Positions 36,001 to 45,745 of a stretch of 64,000 bases of DNA are shown piece by piece; positions within the stretch are counted from its first letter, which is position 1; every line of letters starts with the position of its first letter. The stretch is from assembly GCA_964036295.1 (NCBI GenBank), contig OZ038465.1:2303115-2367114 (forward strand), given 5' to 3'. The stretch is from Plumapathes pennacea (lineage: Eukaryota > Cnidaria > Anthozoa > Antipatharia > Myriopathidae). Made by a program: the position numbers and the translations under genes. The notes under the pieces were generated by a model. That model ran no database searches. It was not told the origin of the DNA and saw only the letters and a list, made by a program, of their open reading frames with translations.

Positions 36001-37526
36001 CCGGTGGAAAACGCGGAGTGCGGAGTGCGGAGTATTGCGCAATATAGTGAAATTTAAAATATAAACAAAGCTAAAACAAACACATTCATTTACATTATGA
36101 ATACAATGGAAGCTGGCCACAGATAAAAGCAAGCATGCATGGAATTTATCACCTTTTCACGCACCGGAAACAGCTAAGTGACCGAAAAATGCGATCGAGT
36201 GCAGTCTTTCAAGCGGATTGGACTTTGATAGAACTCCGCTCACTCTATTACTCGTCGATAAAACGCCATAACACGGTCTCCTTGGAAAGCGGAGAACTGA
36301 TCCACGGCATTTGTGGCGTCTAGATGACTTAGAAAATCCTCCAGGCAGTTCACACGTGGTGCATCAGGGCAAAAAGGCGAAAAATCAAACTAAACATAGT
36401 CCAGCATTATCGCCGGAGGTGTAATGCACACCTTTTTAAACAGTACTACGTTCTTGTGATTAAGTTCATTCAGTAACCTTGCTTTCTTGAAGAACTTTTG
36501 CTTCTCGTCGTTGCGTGAAGAAGCGATCAACTTTTTAACGACTACTTTCTCTGATGCTGTTCCGCTCCCATGAGTTGCGACAAAGACAGAGCCGAACGTT
36601 CCTCTGCCGATTTCATCTTTGTCCGATTGTTCTGACCATTGAAATGTCGGTAAATTAGCCGTATATCTTCTCAAGGCCTCGTTGAGGCTGCACATTACGG
36701 GAAGCTTAAATGTCATTTTCCCAAGTAATGATTTCTAGTTGATTTAAATCGACATGAGTCTCGGGAAAGCTCCACGTGCTTTGCTAGTCACATCGCACAC
36801 TGACTATATATGACAATCAAGTTATGACATTTCACACGTTAGACGGCTACAATCCTGGACAAAATGTGTTGACACATGCTTTAAATGTCGTACTTTTGTC
36901 AAAACTACCATGCTGTGAGTCACCCCTTCCCGTATCAATGCTGTAGTTTGAATTTGGAAGAGTTCAGGTAAGACTTTGAGGGAAGATTGTAGTCTGCTCG
37001 CAGCTGTGTGAACCTCACTGAAGGGTGGTTCACACGGTTGAAGCAAGCGCAAGAAGCGCATTCTCAGTTGCGTTTGCGACTTCTTTACTTTTGTAAACTA
37101 GCTCAATTGAGGAATATTCTAGTCTATTCTAACTAGCTCAATTGAGAAATAACAACAATTAGTTTTAAGAGGCAATGTAAAGCAACGTTTATTTGCTGTA
37201 AAGACGGCCAAGGAGACCGTGTTATGGCGTTTCTTTATCATAATAGTTAAGACCCTTGTTTTATCGACGAGTATTAATAGAGTGAGCGGAGTTCTATCAA
37301 AGTCCAATCAGCTTGAAAGACTGCACTCGATCGCATTTTTCACTTAGCTGTTTCCGGTGCGTGAAAAGGTGATAAATTCCATGCATGCTTGCTTTTATCT
37401 GTGGCCAGCTTTCATTGTATTCATAATGTAAATGAATGTGTTTGTTTTAGCTTTGTTTTTATTTTAAATTTCACTATATTGTGCAATACTCCGCACTCCG
37501 CACTCCGCACTCCGCGTTTTCCACCG
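36001..37526. mobile_element. Long-TIR transposon carrying a captured kinase fragment
   Basis: Arms of about 285-320 bp (36001-36285 and 37208-37526) are inverted copies of each other. The outer ends are CGGTGGAAAACGCGGAG followed by GTGCGGA iterations, and the inner ends are at ACGGTCTCCTTGG. The right arm has about 30 bases the left arm lacks. The 920-bp interior contains no transposase but does contain a protein-kinase N-lobe fragment on the minus strand. The layout is like Pack-type elements that carry host gene pieces. No clear target-site duplication was found. Confidence 0.8.
36286..36716 (-). pseudogene. Captured protein-kinase N-lobe fragment
   Basis: Minus-strand frame from 36716 encodes a kinase N-lobe. 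It has the glycine loop IGRGTFGSVF, the ATP-binding lysine in VVVKKLI, the helix C region FFKKARLLNELNHKNVV and the hinge PPAIMLDYV. A TAG at 36390-36392 then interrupts the frame, but kinase-like sequence continues in the same frame (FDFSPF, CLEDFLSHLD) until it meets the inner end of the left TIR at 36285. The catalytic loop, DFG and C-lobe are absent. Helix C reads KKARLL where a Glu is expected. The fragment therefore cannot be an active kinase and is read as a decayed passenger. Confidence 0.8.
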
Positions 37527-37530
37527 TACC

Positions 37531-38759
37531 GCGAGGCACAGCTGGCTATGGATGTTACCTTCCATAATTGATAGATGTTCACAAGCTGTGAGGTCAAGTC
37601 ACTGCTTGAAGATTAGCCGCCGACTACTAGGTCACTGATGTCAGTTGGTTGGTTTCTTCGCATGGATCAGTTTTGAAGCTGAAGAATATGACATTTTGGG
37701 GCCAGCCTGCTTGTAATGGAATTTATGTTGCCTGTTGAAGCCTGGTAACGAACACAGTAAGAGATTCTGGCTTGGCCAATCAAGTGAAGGATGGCACGAT
37801 ATATCAGACTATGCAAACATCACAGCAGCCTCTTTGCTCTAGCCAATCAAGCACTGAGTACTTCAGGGAACGCGCTCGACAGGCAAGTGGATTGACATGT
37901 ACTTCTTAATCGATGTTTTTGAAAGTTTATGCAAGTTTTGGTTACTCGTGAAACTTTCTTTTCCTCCTTGGGCATTCCGTTTACACCATTGCTATTTACC
38001 GTTTCATTCAAGTGACTAAATGCTCTAGTTCGCGGCACGTGCTTGAGGGGACGAATTGGTTGCATAGGTCAAGACATGTAGTTTGACTGCATGCTGTTAA
38101 AATATTTTCCTTTATCATTGCACTATCGCCATTATTAGTGCATTATCAACGCACGTTTTATCATTGACCTAGGCCTGTCCGCTAGAAGTCGGAATTCGTG
38201 CCGCTAGTGTACTTTTCACAAGGGACATTGTGAGAGCATATGCCGTCTCAGAGTCCTTTTCACGTCTCAAATGCGGTATTATTTATGGCGCCTTTATAGA
38301 TCCGTCCTTTTATTGAAGATACCTAATCGTTTCCGCACGCATAATCTTTAAGTAGGTATTTCCACACGTCACGAACTTTATTTCCGCGAGTGTGCTCAAT
38401 ATCTATTTTCTCAGGCACATATGACTAATGGTAGCTTGCGTAGATCCAGAGATGCCATTGAAATGTAGCCGATTCTCTTTTCATCACAAAATAATACATT
38501 TCTTAATTCTGAACAGTTAAAAGAATTTATATCGTGATTCTAAAAGATGAAGAGTTACTTATAAAATCAATATTATTAAGCCACAGTTATAACAATAAAC
38601 AAGTCACTTCTCATCACGCTAGTATATATTGAAAGATTGTATAGTACTGAAATGTTTGTGGATATATATGTATAAGTCTCAAATGTATTTAGTACTGCCG
38701 TGCTAATTGGGGAGACTTGAAATGCAGAAACCAAATATCGTAAACTGAACGTAAATTTG
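37531..38759. other. Intergenic region, nothing recognised
   Basis: AT-rich with short open frames only. No exon, RNA gene or clear repeat structure was seen. Confidence 0.35.
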
Positions 38760-38931
38760 TTAAGAATCCCAACTGGTCGGGGGCTAACCAGTTGACTATT
38801 TACATAGTGTGGCCGAGGATTTGAATCCGGGGCTACCGTGTTGCAAATTCACTAAGTGGTCAGAGCGGGACTTGAACCTGGGACCTCCGAATTTCAAGTC
38901 CGGCGCCCTAACCACTCGGCCACACTGCCTC
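38760..38931 (-). repeat. tRNA-Ser-like SINE, full length
   Basis: On the minus strand it starts GAGGCAGTGTGGCCGAGTGG and has A-box GTGGCCGAGTGG, an anticodon-stem-like ACTTGAAATTC and B-box GGTTCAAGTCC. A non-tRNA tail follows and ends CAGTTGGGATTCTTAA. The head resembles tRNA-Ser. The sequence is too long, and its 3' acceptor arm is not paired, so it is not a functional tRNA. Confidence 0.85.
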
Positions 38932-40624
38932 TATATGGTCATATTGAGTCTCACATATTTTCCTTCGGCGAGACAGGAGATGCGTTTTTTGTCACCGACT
39001 TCCTGTTGTACCACTGTGTGCCGCTTCTGTTGCTATTCAGTGCGGCTTTGGTCACGTTTTGAGTATAGTATGACGCTTGTGATTACATATTTATATTAAT
39101 GTACTGTGTTGCTCGTCATTACGGGTTACTAATCACAAAACACACAAAAAAGGGATTACCAACAAAGTAGCGACGCATGGTGCAGTTTGGCCTTGCTTGA
39201 GTCCTAAACGAACGATGCTTAAGCTGAGAATAAGGAGCTAACGCTCTCAAACCGAGGGCTGTATCTCGTGCTTCGGAAGGCGCGAAAGACGCCTTTACTT
39301 CGCGCCTTTCTCCAGTATTTGAGAGCCTAGTGCATCGGTAATCAAGACGTTGGAACGCACGTTACTCCAGGTGATTAGCGGTGTTGTTTGCGCAGTGCAC
39401 TTCAAGTTGTTTCCCGGCGAAATTCTATTGCAGGAGCTGAATGCATTCGTGAATCATGAGCAAGTACGTGAACTGATTACTTGACTCAGTCCCGGCGTGT
39501 TTTTGGACCACGTACCACAAAAAGGACGTGACAAAAACAAAAGTATCATTTTCATCCCATATCAATAGAGCAATAGGCCACTTCCGAGAGACCCAGTGCG
39601 CAACCTATCTTATGCAGATGTTTGATTTGCATGACAACGAACATGCTAGCCAAACTCATTTTCAGAAAAAGAGGAACCCTACTAGGCCTCCCTTTCAACA
39701 GAGGCAACAAACATCTTGGAAATGACCTGTTGATCAGTTGTCGTTCGAGGAAAAGCGAAACAAGCAATCAGTGCATCAGGAGACCAGCAGGCAGACTCCG
39801 GCCTCACGTGCAACTCCGACGCATGCCGACTTCACGCCGACGCACGCCGATACACTTCGTTTATCACTCGTATCCGGCACCGGATAAAAAAAATCTAACA
39901 AGTGCTGGGCTGTTAAGGACTCCGTGGAAACCAAACTCAGAGGGAAATGAATAGATCAAGTGCTAAGAAGTGGCTGTGTATACAAACATGGTGTGAGTAG
40001 CTAAATGCGGTCTTCAAGAGGAACCGTTTAAAATAAATTAAAATAAGTAACCTCGCGTGCATTGTGATGGTTAATTGCCTGCCCATTTTTGGTTTTCTTG
40101 AAATAGTATTTCTGGACTTTGGTCGTCGGGACAGTTGAATAAGATTAGTTTCCTTCCGTTGTTGATCGGAATAATCACCAGTAGTCAAAATACTCAATGA
40201 TTAAATGCTGGAGTGCAGTAATTAATAACAGATAATTATGAATAGACAGTAGCAGTAATTTACAGACGGTACTAACCTTGGGCTGTATGCTTTGTTGTCG
40301 AGCATAGTTCATAAGCGATAGTGTCGATCAGTAGAAACAGGAATTCAATCATGCAAAAGATGTACAATCCATTATAAAACACTTTCCCCTCGTTCTAAAA
40401 AGCACTCGGAAATCTGCGACAATAGATGCGGGGTATTCCGCTTCGGTAGTTTCTCCTAATAAGGAATAAGGACTAAAAAGTGGCAATCAACTTTATACCA
40501 ATATTACTCACAATGCCTAATTCATTGGCCATCATAAAATCAATGAGCTTTTATTACTGTCGCCTGCAGGCCATGCAAATACTTTTGTGGCGGAACAGCC
40601 CTGTGTAAGGTAGTCATAATAAAC
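38932..40624. other. Intergenic region, nothing recognised
   Basis: Short open frames near 38940-39100 and 39528-39954 have no domain. The end adjoins a TATG microsatellite that precedes the cystine-knot pseudogene. Confidence 0.35.
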
Positions 40625-40690
40625 TGTATGTATGTATGTATGTATGTATGTATGTATGTATGTATGTATGTATGTATGTATGTATGTATG
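40625..40690. repeat. (TATG)n microsatellite
   Basis: About 16 uninterrupted tetranucleotide copies, 70 bases upstream of the first cystine-knot family exon 1. Confidence 0.95.
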
Positions 40691-41126
40691 CTGATTATAA
40701 ATATGTACATTAAAGCGCCTACTTATGGCACAGATTCACATTCAAGCCAGTTGGATGCCATGGCGTTAGCACGACGTGCATTTGTATTTTACAGCGCCGT
40801 CTTTGTCATGTGTTCTGTTGGAGTCTGTTCAACTGAAATAACCAACCAACACCAAACAAAGAGAGAGTTCAAGCGAGACATAACTACAGTAAGTTTAATG
40901 GACCAACAGCTGAGATAGCGAAAACACACTCATGGAGTAAATTAGACCCTTCATAAATCATGCAGCGAAACAAGACTCATTACCAACTTCGACCAGCAGG
41001 AAACTAGAAAACTAGGATCAATAGGAATTTAGCAAGCCTCCAAGAAACTCAGTGAGAATATAGTTTACTCATGTCCTCTGGTGTTTTAGTATAAATCCCG
41101 CAAACCCATCGCCAACCTTACAAGCC

Positions 41127-41362
41127 GGGGGGGGGGGGGGGGGGGGGGGGTACTCCTCAAAATTTTGGGTGGGAGTGTGCCGCCCAGGACTGAAAACCCT
41201 TACCCTATTTCAGACCAAAAATTTGCGGTTTTCGACCCTATTTCAGACTAAAATGCTAAAATCGATACCCTATTTCAGACTAAAATGCTGAAAAGATACC
41301 CTTTGGGGCGGCACATACCTATATGGCTCATATATGGGAGTACCCCCCTCCCCCCCCCCGGG
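41127..41362. mobile_element. MITE with GGGTACTCC ends and 10-bp direct repeat flanks
   Basis: A poly-G left end followed by TACTCC pairs with GGGAGTACCCCCC at the right. CTTACAAGCC occurs immediately on both sides (41117-41126 and 41363-41372), a convincing target-site duplication. The interior repeats ATACCCTATTTCAGACTAAAA-like words. It is the same family as 20505-21001; diverged copies appear near 34510-34690 and 46895-47190. Confidence 0.8.
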
Positions 41363-42358
41363 CTTACAAGCCATCACTGACCGTCCTGGAGTTCGAAAAC
41401 ACAAGTACCGTCGAAGCTCTCGTAGGCGACCACCTCGGGAACTCGAATAAGTGGAGTCATAACTAGAGCTGGTCGCTTGGTCGTTCGCAAGGAGAGCTTC
41501 GACTGTAATTCTAAACTGCTTGTAAACTATTCCTGGCATGCTTTTATATCTTGCACTTATTGTCAACTGCTTCAAGAAAACCTAGTGCTTCTATTTGATT
41601 GAAGGTACGCAAATCGTACGAAACTAAAAGCTCAGGTGACTTACATGCACCGAGCACAGTGGGAATAACCTAAAAGCAATTTTGTTCTTTCCTGTTCCTC
41701 GGACTGATTTATCACAAATACATGGCATGTGGAATCCACGTTGTGGCGCTTGTGAAGGCTTGTTGCAAAGTCTTCTGAGATTAACGAATAACAAGTCAAG
41801 CCGGCTCATTTTGCTCAATTTTCCCACATGGTAATACATGGTTAAACTCTTATATCTTTCGTTTTGGATCGCTGGTTTTCCTTACGGTAAACTGCTTATT
41901 ACATAAAAGTTCTATACAAAAACTATGCACGTTTTCTAAAACGGTTTAATTGGTCTATTCCAAGTTATTCCCGATCCCCACGAGGGTACTAATTCAGATC
42001 TCTATTTCGTTTTTGAATGTAAATCTTGAATTTGTCAAAATTCCTGCGCGAAATCGGATACGGCTTGGCGAAATCAACTGCGATAATCAACAGTCTCGTA
42101 GTGATTTGAACATGATAGTATCTGGCTCTACTAAATCACGGGCGCTTTTGAAACGCAACTACATTTTAACACTTCCAAACTCGTGTGCAGCACTGGGACA
42201 ATCAAGCGTGTCCCCCTGTAGTCTTATACCCCTAACAAGGAAAGCACACGTGTTCATCACGTGTCACTCTATCACTACAAATTTGAACATGTAATCTGTG
42301 AATAAAAATGAATTTGAAAATAGAAAAACTAGAAACACAACAGTCATCATGAACAGTC

Positions 42359-42490
42359 ATGAGCGACAGCAGTTCAGTAGACTCTGATCCGCGAACTAAA
42401 CAGCGCGTGAAAGAGAATCGAGAGCTTCGACAGCAGAAACAGCAAGCCCAAAAAGACAACTCCACAATGGGGAAACTAGTTTCCTTATAA
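42359..42490 (+). CDS. Short charged ORF of unknown status
   Basis: 43-codon ORF beginning MSDSSSVDSDPRTKQ, rich in Lys, Arg, Gln and Glu (ENRELRQQKQQAQK), inside intron 1 of the pseudogene. The composition looks protein-like and coiled-coil-prone rather than random. No family or splice context was identified, so it may be a captured fragment or chance. Confidence 0.2.
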   Translation: MSDSSSVDSDPRTKQRVKENRELRQQKQQAQKDNSTMGKLVSL

Positions 42491-43340
42491 GTTTGATTTC
42501 AAATTAGAATTAACCAAACGAAGACGACTCAGACCGGCCGGTTTACCAACGCGAATCTTTCAATGTAAATTACTTATATTTATTTTAATTTCGGTTCCAG
42601 GCATACCGACAGATCAGTGATAATATAAAAATGGCTGCAAACAATTATATTACTATTTAATGGAGATCTTAATTAAAAATGGACTTTGAAAAATAGTCAC
42701 TTTGGAGGAGAGGTGTATATATAGAGGAGCGGCTCTCTTAGAACGTGGATTGCACTTCGGCGCATTTATTAAACGAGGTTACACACGTCTTTTACTTCTC
42801 AGTTAAGGAAAGATGCCGAACCCGTACAAAACTGTGTATCAGCCAATCACCGAGGATCAAGCGACGAAAAAGAAAGTCAAATAAATAATGATATAAATTA
42901 TTTGGAGATTTATTAAAAATCAATGAATTTGGCAAATAAATATACCTGACAAATTTAGAATTTTGTTAAGAGATCCTTTCATCCTCAATTCTTACCTTTT
43001 ACACATTTGAAGCATTGAATTAAAGCATTGAATTGACTGAGAGCGTCCCTTTAGGCTCGCTCACTCGTTTTTCTCATTTCTTAGTAACCAAAGGTATAGA
43101 GATTCGCTGTGATCCTCACAAAGCAGTGGTTTATCTTCGTCATCCAAGTCGATTTCACCACTTCTGGCCGTACGCTGTGCAGGAGTCTGCTGGCGTCGCA
43201 AGTCTCCGAGATGTCGAAGTTGTTCAGACACACGAAATGAAACTGTTACCTTCTTAGTGCAGGATCTCTCCGTCGGTGGCGTAACGAGGTGCCTTGTCCG
43301 TGTTTCAAACCACACCGAGTGTGCGTGTGTATCCGCAACC

Positions 43341-45628
43341 TCGTTCCCAGGCTCTTTCATCTCCCGGCCCCCGCCCCCGAAGAAAGACCCTGGTTCAGGC
43401 TGGTCACGTGCCTTGCTCACAAAGATAATCCGTTGGGAGGGGTCCCCCTGTCAAAGAAATTTGTCGTGCTGTGCGTTTGTCAAATCAAAACGAGGCTGGC
43501 ACAAACGACACAAATCAGCCACGCTTTTTGGCAAGCTTCCTATAAAAGGGCGCTTCCCAGGGAAGCGCAGAGCCACTTGTCAATCAACAGCGACCGAGAC
43601 AACAGCTCCTAATTAGTAAAAAGCCAAAAATGTCCAAATTTTGTTTTCCTTGTACTTGAATACCACGCAAAACAAGATAATGTTGCCTCACCAATTTTCC
43701 ATCACATAAACTTTCATTTTGAGTGCAATTTGAGTAAAATCCAAGAATAATCTTCAAAGTAAAAAATTAAATATGCTTGGTGGTCGTATTGCACCGCGAA
43801 ATTCAAAATGTATTTTGGCAGCCAAGAGAAAAATTCGTGTTTAAATGCATCTTTTCACCCTTCCGAAGGAGCCTTGACTCTCGAAATTACCTTTTTGAAA
43901 GCTCTGAAGTTGTCGAGGCGTCTTTCACATGGTCTGCTGATTAAATGCGGCAAACCTTCGCTCTGTGGCAACGAGCTGCTGTAAAACTCTGACGGCTACT
44001 TTAAATTTGCGCAATAGTTTAGTGTATCAGTGTCGAAGAAAAAATGACAAACTTTGAAGAGACTCAAAAAATACAGTAAAACAACCCCAAAGCTCAGTGA
44101 ATTCTTGATATCCGGCTTTCACAAAGCAGCTCAGCAGGCTGGCGTTTGCCCCACGGGAAACATTCTCACCCCAAGGATCGAGGCGCTTGCGTGCTGTTTT
44201 GCTTACACCTTTGTTCGCCGCAGTTAATTGGGATTAAAACAGCTTGGTTAGCAACGGGTACTTACGACTCAACCCGGCTGCGGCTCCTCATGATTAGCAG
44301 GCCGTCATTTGGATTTGATTCCGAAACTCACAAGTTATTCCGATTTGTGTAGTAAGCTATTATAATTACACCACTTTAAACAGTATCATTCACGGATGTA
44401 AATTATTGCAGGATCATGCAATGCTTTAGTGTTTTGCGTTTGTCATACGCTTTTTGCAAGATTAGCAGCATTTTGGCCAATTCGGAACAATTTTTTCACA
44501 CTATAGGCCGTTTTCTGTCGGATTAGTCCCTATTTCAAACCAAACGCAAACTACTCTGCATAATGGTTGGGTAAATAGAGTATATTACATGGCCGTGCGG
44601 AGATACGAATTTTATCTACAAGTGTGAGCGCAGCGAACGAGTGAGAGATATTATCAACACGAGAAGATAGAATTCGTATCTTCAAGCGGTTCTGTTTATT
44701 ATATAGATATCGATGAAATTTCTAGAGCAAAGGCATATTTCGCGGCCTTTATTTCCTGTCAGAACTTCATTATTGCTGTCTTCAAGTCGTGTACAATGAA
44801 AATATTATTTTTATCTTTCAAGATATCACGCGCTATGAAAATATCAGTTTTTAGAACTGGAGAAATCCGGATATTTCATCGATATCTACATAATAAAAGG
44901 TGTTCTCACAGTCAGTGTGATTGGTGTATACTTTGGTGTAGGGAATGTCTTCCGCACGAGAGTATCAGGTAATTGTCTGCACTGCCCACGCAGGCCAATC
45001 GAGGGGTTATGCATGCATCATATTTTTCTTTTCACCTCAGTACGTTTTGTTATATATTGCTCTTTTTGTAGCAAAGTTTTTAGTCAAAAAATGCTGGATG
45101 CCTTGTCATAAACTACTCTGAACTAAATTATCGATTCCAGCGTGGAAGATGAAAAAAGAAAGGGCTGGAATTTAATATTCCACTTCATACTGAATGACCA
45201 GCTCAGGATTGTTACTGTAATCGGTTCTGATTATCGGGCAAACGCATAACTGATCAGTTGTTTCCACAAAGACAAATACGATAGTTTTTACCTCCAGACC
45301 ATTAAAATCAGTTGCTGGGCTAGACATAGTTCAAACAGATACTGGTATTTAAGACATGCAGGCGATCTTCCAGAGTGTTCGCTTTAACTAAATAGTACAT
45401 TGACGTGACAAGAACTGACCAGAACTTATGAAAACCCAGCAAACACATGTTTACACGTGACTCGCGTGTAGTAGATACCGTGGTCACATTTAATTTTTCT
45501 TTTTTACTGAAGCAGACCAGGAATGGGCAAAATAACTAAATATGGTAAAGGGTCACGCAAGCACAAGTGTGACCACAGAACCAATAAACCTGAAGACTGA
45601 ATTCACATTCAAATAAACCGCAGACGCC
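43341..45628. other. Spacer between cystine-knot copies with repeats
   Basis: Starts with a CTCGTTCCCAGG-type repeat (43337-43430) and includes the double hairpin at 44591-44887. No exon recognised. Confidence 0.4.
44591..44887. repeat. Double-hairpin foldback repeat
   Basis: The first hairpin (44591-44697) pairs GAGATACGAATTTTATCT with AGATAGAATTCGTATCTTC around a GAGCGCAGCGAACGAG loop. The second (44706-44887) pairs AGATATCGATGAAAT with ATTTCATCGATATCT. Layout as at 6286-6618. Confidence 0.65.
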
Positions 45629-45745
45629 ATGGGAAAAGCACGTGCAATGGTCTACTTTGTCCTCCTTCTCTGGTTTGTCGGAGTCTTCTCATCTGAAAGT
45701 TCCAATGAAGAAAAAACAAAAAGAGACTACAAGCGGGACTTGACA
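45629..45745 (+). CDS. Orphan signal-peptide exon of the cystine-knot family (copy 2)
   Basis: Intact exon 1 of 39 codons ending at a gtaagt donor in phase 0. MGKARAMVYFVLLLWFVGVF forms a signal peptide, followed by EEKTKRDYKRDLT with dibasic processing sites. It matches exon 1 of copies 1 and 3 in length, phase and layout. No exon 2 or 3 was found before copy 3. Sequence near 47790-47990 resembles intron 1 sequence of copy 1 (42010-42240), so a larger unit was once duplicated. The expected exon 2 position is near where the element at 48264-48810 inserted. It may be a truncated copy, or an alternative first exon that splices to copy 3. Confidence 0.5.

Larger units (their letters stand above)
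40760..43340 (+). pseudogene. PDGF/VEGF-like cystine-knot gene, copy 1, disabled
   Basis: Paralogue of the intact gene at 50080-52374. Exon 1 (40760-40888) is intact and encodes a signal peptide and a dibasic propeptide (TKREFKRDITT). Exon 2 (42803-about 42875) aligns to its paralogue but has lost two bases after AACTG, and its donor is degenerate (aaagtcaaa). Exon 3 starts at 43085 with the same ttcttag acceptor and TKGIEIRCDPHK. It then loses 16 bases at about 43181, between what were two GCTGTGCA repeats, and terminates early at 43257. Homology continues in another frame to about 43335 (HTECAC), after which a dispersed repeat begins. Intron 1 holds a MITE at 41127-41362. The lesions make a secreted cystine-knot product impossible from this copy. 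Confidence 0.75.

Noticed and set aside
36390-36716. Real protein-kinase gene
   Set aside because: Only the N-lobe is present, a stop interrupts it, and it is enclosed exactly by transposon arms.
38856-38931. tRNA-Ser gene on the minus strand
   Set aside because: Good A and B boxes, but no paired acceptor stem or long variable arm closing properly, and the similarity continues into a non-tRNA tail; it is a SINE.
43289-43612. Pro-rich open frames after the pseudogene
   Set aside because: They run from the frameshifted cystine-knot exon into a dispersed repeat; no independent gene.
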